NCBI GenBank assembly: GCA_035641235.1
Contig: DASQUP010000196.1
Span: 1 to 10,614, forward strand
Origin: DASQUP01 sp035641235
GTDB taxonomy: Bacteria; Actinomycetota; CADDZG01; WHSQ01
Length of the DNA stretch: 10,614 nt
Reading direction: 5' to 3'
The notes under the pieces were generated by a model that was not told where the DNA came from, ran no database searches, and saw only the letters and a list, made by a program, of their open reading frames with translations. Position numbers and translations under genes: made by a program. The first letter of the stretch is position 1, and every line of letters starts with the position of its first letter. Shown one piece after another: positions 6,947 through 10,614 of this stretch.

Positions 6947-7240
6947 ATGAGGAAATATGAGGCCATGGTCATCGTGGATGCCCGCCTCGAAGAGGGCGAC
7001 ATCCAGAAGGCCGTCGATCGCTTCCTCGGCGCGATTGCCGAGACGGGTGGCGAAGTTACTGCGGTTGATCGATGGGGGACCCGGCGGTTCGCCTACGAGA
7101 TCGATCACCTTAACGAGGGTTACTACTTCGTCACCGAGTTCAACGCTCCCGAGAGCGCCGTCGAGCCGCTTCTCCGTGTGGTCCAGATCTCCGACGAGTA
7201 CATTCGCGGGAAGATCCTCCAGCCGGCCGAGTCGAGCTAG
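6947..7240 (+). CDS. rpsF: 30S ribosomal protein bS6
   Basis: The 97-residue product has full bS6 length, a single ferredoxin-like domain. Recognisable blocks are the opening MRKYEAMVIVDARL, the middle WGTRRFAYEIDHLNEGYYF and the closing strand region near IRGKIL. bS6 binds 16S rRNA as a heterodimer with bS18, encoded two genes downstream. The start is fixed by family similarity and by GAGGAGG (6936-6942) 4 nt upstream; an overlapping out-of-frame ATG at 6943 gives only five codons. It is the first gene of the rpsF-ssb-rpsR-rplI cluster and lies 28 nt before ssb. Confidence 0.98.
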   Translation: MRKYEAMVIVDARLEEGDIQKAVDRFLGAIAETGGEVTAVDRWGTRRFAYEIDHLNEGYYFVTEFNAPESAVEPLLRVVQISDEYIRGKILQPAESS

Positions 7241-7268
7241 GCGGACGGAGCAACCGAAGGAGATAGAG

Positions 7269-7760
7269 ATGGCATCTGACAACACTGTGACTCTCGTCGG
7301 CAATATCACCGACGACCCCGAACTCCGGTTCACGCCCAACGGCTCGGCGGTTGCGAACTTCACGGTCGCAGTCAACCGGCGCATAAACAAAGACGGACAG
7401 TGGGAGGACCGGCTGGACGGCTTCTTCCGCTGCAACTGCTGGCGCGACATGGCCGAGAACGTTGCGGAATCGCTTCAGAAGGGCATGCGCGTGATGGTCG
7501 TGGGCCGCCTGCAGCAGCGGTCGTGGGAGGACGCCGACGGCAACAAGCGCAGCTCTTTCGAGATCCAGGTGGACGAGGTGGGTCCATCGCTGCGCTGGGC
7601 GACCGCGAGCGTCCAGAAGTCGACGAGAAGGTCCGCGAGCGGAGGCGGAGACTTTGGCGGCGGGCAGGGCGGCGGTCAGGGTGCTCCCGCAGGAGGCCAG
7701 GGAGGACAACCTGCTCCCGTAGGCGGTTCGCCCCAATACGAAGACGACGGAGGTTTCTAG
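7269..7760 (+). CDS. ssb: Single-stranded DNA-binding protein
   Basis: SSB coats single-stranded DNA during replication, recombination and repair. The 163-residue product has an N-terminal OB fold (about 1-110), with NTVTLVGNITDDPELRFTPN, VAVNRRI, FFRCNCWRDMAENV and GMRVMVVGRLQQRSW matching bacterial SSBs. A Gly/Gln/Pro-rich flexible linker (about 122-153) follows, then an acidic tip ending YEDDGGF that binds partner proteins. The tip differs from the usual DD-x-PF in having Gly-Gly before the final Phe. The ATG at 7269 is chosen by family N-terminus and an AAGGAG 7 nt upstream; a longer in-frame extension would overlap rpsF and is not credible. The location between the genes for bS6 and bS18 is widely conserved in bacteria. 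Confidence 0.97.
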   Translation: MASDNTVTLVGNITDDPELRFTPNGSAVANFTVAVNRRINKDGQWEDRLDGFFRCNCWRDMAENVAESLQKGMRVMVVGRLQQRSWEDADGNKRSSFEIQVDEVGPSLRWATASVQKSTRRSASGGGDFGGGQGGGQGAPAGGQGGQPAPVGGSPQYEDDGGF

Positions 7761-7763
7761 TAC

Positions 7764-8015
7764 ATGGCTCGCCAAAAGCCGAGAGGCGCACCAAAGCCGA
7801 TCAAGAAAGGCAAGAAGAAGTACTGCCAGTTCTGCGCCGACAAAACCGACTACATCGACTACAAGGACATCGCACTCCTGCGTAAGTTCGTGAGTGACCG
7901 CGGCAAGATCCGGGCGCGCCGGGTTACCGGGAACTGCGCGCAGCACCAGCGCAGAGTTGCGACTGCCGTGAAGAATGCACGTGAGATGGCGATCCTGCCC
8001 TACTCGACCCGATAG
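7764..8015 (+). CDS. rpsR: 30S ribosomal protein bS18, zinc-binding type
   Basis: An 83-residue bS18, partner of bS6 on the 30S platform. The basic N-terminus leads to YCQFCADKTDYIDYKD, LLRKFVSDRGKIRARRVTGN and CAQHQRRVATAVKNAREMA, all characteristic. C21, C24, C58 and H61 form the four-ligand zinc site of the zinc-containing (C+) form, as opposed to the cysteine-free paralogue some actinobacteria make under zinc starvation. Only 3 nt separate it from the ssb stop; its GGAGG ribosome-binding site (7749-7753) is inside the end of ssb, so ssb and rpsR must be co-transcribed and are probably translationally coupled. Confidence 0.98.
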   Translation: MARQKPRGAPKPIKKGKKKYCQFCADKTDYIDYKDIALLRKFVSDRGKIRARRVTGNCAQHQRRVATAVKNAREMAILPYSTR

Positions 8016-8027
8016 AGGAGGCAGCGA

Positions 8028-8480
8028 GTGAAGGTCATTCTTGCGCAAGACATTCAGGAACTCGGCTTCAAGGGCGATGTGGTCTCTGTTGCGGACGGCT
8101 ACGGTCGCAACTACCTGATCCCCAAGGGCCTCGCACTGTTCGCCACGAAAGGTGCGCTGCGCCAGGCGGAGCTCATGCAGAAGGCACGTGTGGAGCGGGA
8201 GCAGAAGGCCAAGGATGAGGCCGCTGCGAAGGTGGGGGTTCTTGCGTCTCAGCCGGTCTACATCTCGGCGCGCGCCGGGGAGGGGGGTCGCCTGTTCGGC
8301 TCGGTGACGAAATCCGACATAGCGCGGGGGATCGAGGACCAGCTCGAGGAGGAGGTCGATCGCCACGACGTCCTGCTCGACGACCCGATCCGGGTACTGG
8401 GGACGCACCAGGTCGAGGTGAAGCTGCACGAGCAGGTCAACGCGCTCGTAACGGTCGAAGTTATCGCCCACGAAGAGTAA
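8028..8480 (+). CDS. rplI: 50S ribosomal protein bL9
   Basis: The 150-residue product has the normal bL9 length and layout. The N-terminal rRNA-binding domain opens MKVILAQDIQELGFKGD and contains GYGRNYLIPKGLA. A long charged connecting helix follows (about 41-75, ELMQKARVEREQKAKDEAAA). The C-terminal domain contains GRLFGSVTKSDIA and ends near VEVIAHEE. bL9 sits by the L1 stalk and supports frame maintenance. The start is a GTG at 8028 with GAGGAGG (8015-8021) 6 nt upstream, 12 nt after rpsR. It is the last gene of the ribosomal-protein cluster, followed by a structured 306-nt gap. Confidence 0.98.
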   Translation: MKVILAQDIQELGFKGDVVSVADGYGRNYLIPKGLALFATKGALRQAELMQKARVEREQKAKDEAAAKVGVLASQPVYISARAGEGGRLFGSVTKSDIARGIEDQLEEEVDRHDVLLDDPIRVLGTHQVEVKLHEQVNALVTVEVIAHEE

Positions 8481-8512
8481 TAAAGCCGCACGCCGGCCCG
8501 ATTCCGGATTCG

Positions 8513-8549
8513 TTGCCACAAGGAGGCCTCTGAGGCCTCGGTGCGGCAA
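8513..8549 (+). terminator. Hairpin after rplI, probable terminator of the ribosomal-protein cluster
   Basis: A 37-nt imperfect stem-loop begins 32 nt after the rplI stop. TTGCC pairs with GGCAA, CA with TG across an A-C mismatch, and GAGGCCT (8523-8529) with AGGCCTC (8533-8539) around a 3-nt loop. There is no T-run after it, so it is not a classical intrinsic terminator, though U-tract-less terminators are reported in actinobacteria. It could instead be an mRNA 3'-end stabiliser. Confidence 0.5.
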
Positions 8550-8585
8550 GGAATGTCGCGGGTGTGGAGAAACCCTGAGTTATTC

Positions 8586-8610
8586 ACCGGAAAGCAACAG
8601 GCTTTCGGGT
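8586..8610 (+). other. Stem-loop in the rplI-dnaB gap
   Basis: GAAAGC (8590-8595) pairs with GCTTTC (8601-8606) around loop AACAG. After a G-G mismatch ACC (8586-8588) pairs with GGT (8608-8610). Function unknown; it overlaps two of the near-DnaA-box sequences. Confidence 0.4.
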
Positions 8611-8649
8611 CTTGTTGCCCACAGTCCGGCCCGCATAGCGTGACCGGGT

Positions 8650-8678
8650 CCGGTGCGGAGCCGCTCCCACGGCACCGG
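8650..8678 (+). other. Seven-base-pair hairpin in the rplI-dnaB gap
   Basis: CCGGTGC (8650-8656) and GCACCGG (8672-8678) pair perfectly around a 15-nt loop. No T-run follows. It may be part of a terminator cluster or a small RNA; no known family is recognised. Confidence 0.4.
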
Positions 8679-8740
8679 CCGGATGCAGACCACGAGGCCA
8701 CTTCCTCCTGGCAAACCCGTGCCAGCACGGCCGGCATATG

Positions 8741-8754
8741 GGAACATATGTTCG
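8741..8754. promoter_or_regulatory. LexA (SOS) box upstream of dnaB
   Basis: GGAACATATGTTCG contains a perfect 12-bp palindrome (GAACATATGTTC, 8742-8753) and matches the Gram-positive/actinobacterial LexA consensus CGAACRNRYGTTYG at 13 of 14 positions, differing only at the first base. It ends 32 nt before the TTG start of dnaB. TATGTT (8747-8752) inside it also fits a TAnnnT -10 element with good spacing to the ribosome-binding site, so LexA bound here would block that promoter. Sequence match only. Confidence 0.65.
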
Positions 8755-8786
8755 TACACCAGAGTACGCTGGAGGGCTAAAGGTAA

Positions 8787-10139
8787 TTGGCGCGCGCAGT
8801 ACTTGAACCGGTGCGGAATCCCAATCGGATTCCGCCACACAACCTCGATGCCGAGCAGTCGGTTCTCGGCGCCATGCTCGAATCGAAGGATGCCATCGCA
8901 AGCGTCGTTGAGATCCTCTCCCCGAACGACTTCTACAAGCCCGCCCACGGACAGATCTTCGAGATCATCGTCGGCCTCTACGGACGGGGCGAGCCGGCGG
9001 ATGCCATCACCATCGCAGAGGAACTGGCGCGCCGCGGCGCCCTCGACGGCATCGGCGGCAAGCCCTACATCCTCGGGCTGTTAGAGGCCTACCCGACCGC
9101 CTCCTCCGCCGCCCGGTACGCCCGAATCGTCGATGAGCACGCCCTCCTCCGAAAACTGATCGAGGCCGGAACCACGATCCAAGAGATCGGCTTCGGCATG
9201 CCGGAGGACGTAAACGAGGCCGTCGATCAGGCCGAGCAGATGGTCTACGAGGTCGGCGAGCGGCGCTTAAACGACGACCTTCAGCCTCTGAAGGGCTTGC
9301 TCGGCGACACGATGCTCGAGCTCGAGAAGCGCTTCGACCTGGACCAGCCGGTGACGGGCGTCGCATCGGGCTTCCACGACCTCGACGAGATCACCCTCGG
9401 ATTCCAGCCCGCAACGCTGACCATCGTCGCGGCGCGCCCGAGCATGGGAAAGAGCTCCCTCCTAAACGACTTCGCTCTGCACACTGCCGTGCGGCAGAGC
9501 AAGCCCGTCGTCCTCTTCAGCCTCGAGATGGGGCGCTACGAGATCACACAGCGGTTCCTGGCATCCGAGGCGCGCGTCGACTCCCAGAAACTCCGCCGTG
9601 GGAACCTCCATGAACAGGACTGGACTCGACTCTCCTCGGCCCTCGGCCGCCTGGCGGAGGCCCCGATCTACATCGACGACTCGGCGAACATCACACTCAT
9701 GGAGATGCGCGCCAAGTGTCGGCGGCTGAAGGCGCGCCACGGGCTGGGCATGGTGATCATCGACTACCTCCAGCTGATGCAGTCCCCACGGCGGTCCGAG
9801 AACCGGCAGCAGGAAGTGTCGGAGATATCGAGGTCGCTGAAGATCCTCTCCAAGGAACTGAACATCCCCGTGCTGTGTGCGTCGCAGCTCAACCGAGGGG
9901 TCGAGTCGCGCACGGACAAGCGCCCGTTTCTGGGGGACCTCCGTGAGTCCGGATCGATCGAGCAGGACAGCGACATGGTGATGTTCATCTATCGCGACGA
10001 GGTCTATAACCCCGATTCGGATGCAAAGGGGGAGGCGGAACTCATCATCGCCAAACACCGCAACGGCCCGACGGGAACCGTCCGGCTCGCCTTCATGAAC
10101 CAGTACACGAAGTTCGCGTCGATCGCTCGAGGCCTCTGA
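8787..10139 (+). CDS. dnaB: Replicative DNA helicase DnaB
   Basis: Hexameric 5'-3' helicase that unwinds DNA at the replication fork and works with primase. The 450-residue product has the N-terminal domain beginning after RIPPHNLDAEQSVLGAML (14-31) and a RecA-like C-terminal domain with Walker A ARPSMGKSS (216-224, K222), SLEM (245-248) with catalytic Glu247, Walker B VIIDYLQLM (323-331), ASQLNRGVESR (365-375), DLRESGSIEQDSDM (384-397) and KHRNGPTG (423-430), whose Arg425 fits the arginine-finger position. The start is TTG, chosen because GGAGGG (8771-8776) lies 10 nt upstream and the N-terminus matches the family. There is no intein, unlike M. tuberculosis DnaB. It appears to be a separate unit from rplI, with its own promoter near a LexA-like site. 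Confidence 0.97.
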   Translation: MARAVLEPVRNPNRIPPHNLDAEQSVLGAMLESKDAIASVVEILSPNDFYKPAHGQIFEIIVGLYGRGEPADAITIAEELARRGALDGIGGKPYILGLLEAYPTASSAARYARIVDEHALLRKLIEAGTTIQEIGFGMPEDVNEAVDQAEQMVYEVGERRLNDDLQPLKGLLGDTMLELEKRFDLDQPVTGVASGFHDLDEITLGFQPATLTIVAARPSMGKSSLLNDFALHTAVRQSKPVVLFSLEMGRYEITQRFLASEARVDSQKLRRGNLHEQDWTRLSSALGRLAEAPIYIDDSANITLMEMRAKCRRLKARHGLGMVIIDYLQLMQSPRRSENRQQEVSEISRSLKILSKELNIPVLCASQLNRGVESRTDKRPFLGDLRESGSIEQDSDMVMFIYRDEVYNPDSDAKGEAELIIAKHRNGPTGTVRLAFMNQYTKFASIARGL

Positions 10140-10167
10140 GGCGCGCGGGCCCGAGCCCGGCTGCTAG

Positions 10168-10191
10168 GGCGGAGTGCAGGAGCCTGCCGCC
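10168..10191 (+). terminator. Hairpin after dnaB, possible terminator
   Basis: GGCG (10168-10171) pairs with CGCC (10188-10191) and, after a 4-nt bulge, GCAG (10176-10179) pairs with CTGC (10184-10187) around a GAGC loop. It begins 29 nt after the dnaB stop. Shorter GC-rich stems (GCCT/AGGC at the stop codon, GGGC/GCCC at 10147-10158) precede it. No T-run follows. Confidence 0.4.
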
Positions 10192-10216
10192 GAACCGGGA
10201 CTGGTGGTCGTACCGG

Positions 10217-10348
10217 CTCGTAGATTCTCAGGGGATTTCACCCCGGAATATGTCCGGAAGAATCCCCTCGGAACGAGACTTTCTATCCGCCGAGCTTTCT
10301 GTCTGCTCAGAACCGCGCTTTCCGCGGTTTTCGGCAGACGGAACCGCG
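10217..10348 (+). ncRNA. Candidate structured RNA or attenuator: two long stem-loops with alternative pairings
   Basis: Stem-loop A (10217-10277) nests three helices: CTCGT with ACGAG, AGGGGATT (10230-10237) with AATCCCCT (10261-10268), and CCGGA with TCCGG around loop AATATG-like sequence. Stem-loop B (10297-10343) has a 10-bp outer helix (TTCTGTCTGC with GCAGACGGAA, one G-U), a 4-by-4 internal loop, and a 7-bp inner helix AACCGCG with CGCGGTT around CTTTC, followed by a short T-run. Competing partners exist: GGGG (10231-10234) can pair with CCCC at 10241-10244, and CGCGGTT (10323-10329) with a second AACCGCG at 10342-10348. The element lies between dnaB and the endonuclease III-like gene. 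The helices are seen directly; expression, strand and function are unknown. Confidence 0.4.
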
Positions 10349-10377
10349 CGGCCCGGCGCAGCGGACAGAATGTGGGC

Positions 10378-10614
10378 ATGAGTTCGACCACCCATCCCCG
10401 CGTTTCGGCGCGCCGGATTCGTGCCGTCCAACGGCGCCTGGTTGCTCAGCAGGGGCAGTTCAAGCCGAAACCCCGCTTGCCGATCATCGACGAGCTCGTC
10501 ATGACCGTGCTCTCGCAGAACACTTCTGATGCCAACAGCGGCCGCGCCTTCGAGTCACTCAAGGCACGCTTCGCAACCTGGGAGCAGGTCCTCGACGCGC
10601 CGGCCGAAGAAATC
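10378..10614 (+). CDS. Endonuclease III-like HhH-GPD DNA repair protein, N-terminal part
   Basis: An open frame of 79 codons from the ATG at 10378 runs off the window. After a basic start, residues 36-79 contain IDELVMTVLSQNTSDANS, then RAFESLKARFATWEQVLDAP. The LSQNTSD-x-NS block followed by a WE-x-V helix is characteristic of endonuclease III-type glycosylases, which excise damaged bases in base-excision repair. The helix-hairpin-helix, catalytic Lys/Asp and any iron-sulphur cysteines would lie beyond the edge, so activity and subfamily cannot be judged; I leave the symbol blank because it may not be the main Nth. An in-frame GTG at 10372 is an alternative start. No strong ribosome-binding site is seen, so a leaderless or weakly translated mRNA is possible. 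It is not part of the mycobacterial dnaB neighbourhood. Confidence 0.85.
   Translation, partial: MSSTTHPRVSARRIRAVQRRLVAQQGQFKPKPRLPIIDELVMTVLSQNTSDANSGRAFESLKARFATWEQVLDAPAEEI

Larger units (their letters stand above)
8481..8786 (+). other. Intergenic region rplI-dnaB: hairpins, near-DnaA boxes and SOS box
   Basis: No convincing gene lies here; the open frame at 8541-8780 has no similarity I recognise. From left to right it holds the hairpin at 8513-8549, a cluster of three one-mismatch DnaA-box-like 9-mers (TGTGGAGAA at 8563-8571 on the other strand, TTATTCACC at 8580-8588, TTGCCCACA at 8615-8623), a hairpin at 8586-8610, a 7-bp stem at 8650-8678, and the LexA-like palindrome at 8741-8754 close to the dnaB start. 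Confidence 0.6.

Noticed and set aside
6943..6960. ATG at 6943 giving a five-codon frame just before rpsF
   Set aside because: It directly abuts the ribosome-binding site with no spacing; the rpsF ATG at 6947 is the better placed and family-consistent start.
7140..8549. 469-codon minus-strand open frame opposite ssb, rpsR and rplI
   Set aside because: It is antisense to three certain genes and the translation shows no family similarity.
8541..8780. 79-codon open frame in the rplI-dnaB gap
   Set aside because: It crosses hairpins and the SOS box, has no ribosome-binding site and no similarity I know.
8481..8786. Replication origin in the rplI-dnaB gap
   Set aside because: Only three imperfect DnaA boxes, no AT-rich unwinding element, and the actinobacterial origin is normally at dnaA-dnaN.

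Overview
The window is about 10.6 kb of GC-rich bacterial chromosome, and its gene order points to an actinobacterium. From recall, not a database search, padR/ino1 (leftward), then a DUF5318 protein, ponA, a GT87-like membrane protein, rpsF, ssb, rpsR, rplI and dnaB match the order of Mycobacterium tuberculosis Rv0046c-Rv0058. Inositol-3-phosphate synthase next to a PadR regulator, and a class A penicillin-binding protein ahead of the rpsF-ssb-rpsR-rplI cluster, are typical of this phylum. The proteins are not mycobacterial in detail: DnaB has no intein, and the gene after dnaB breaks the synteny. An uncultured or less-studied actinobacterial lineage seems likely. This is core genome; I see no mobile elements, CRISPR arrays, tRNA or rRNA genes.

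Left third (1-2504, minus strand): a partial MFS transporter, then ino1, then a padR-family regulator 14 nt upstream of ino1. These two very likely form an operon that makes myo-inositol 3-phosphate for phosphatidylinositol lipids and mycothiol-type thiols. In front of padR lies an array of five 13-bp units built on GATATATC, with a perfect interrupted dyad; it is the best operator candidate in the window.

Middle (2672-6792, plus strand): a small two-CxxC protein of the DUF5318 type, the bifunctional peptidoglycan synthase PonA, and a polytopic GT87-like glycosyltransferase whose start overlaps the end of ponA. This block concerns the cell envelope. ponA has no clear ribosome-binding site; an 8-codon ORF overlaps its start and may be leaderless.

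Right part (6793-10139, plus strand): rpsF, ssb, rpsR and rplI form a tight cluster with good Shine-Dalgarno sequences, coupling ribosomal proteins to the single-strand DNA-binding protein. A 306-nt hairpin-rich gap separates it from dnaB, which starts at TTG. A near-consensus actinobacterial LexA (SOS) box lies 32 nt upstream of dnaB.

Right edge (10140-10614): a 238-nt intergenic region carries successive hairpins with mutually exclusive pairings, a possible terminator/attenuator or structured RNA. It is followed by the N-terminus of an endonuclease III-like (HhH-GPD) DNA repair protein cut by the window edge.
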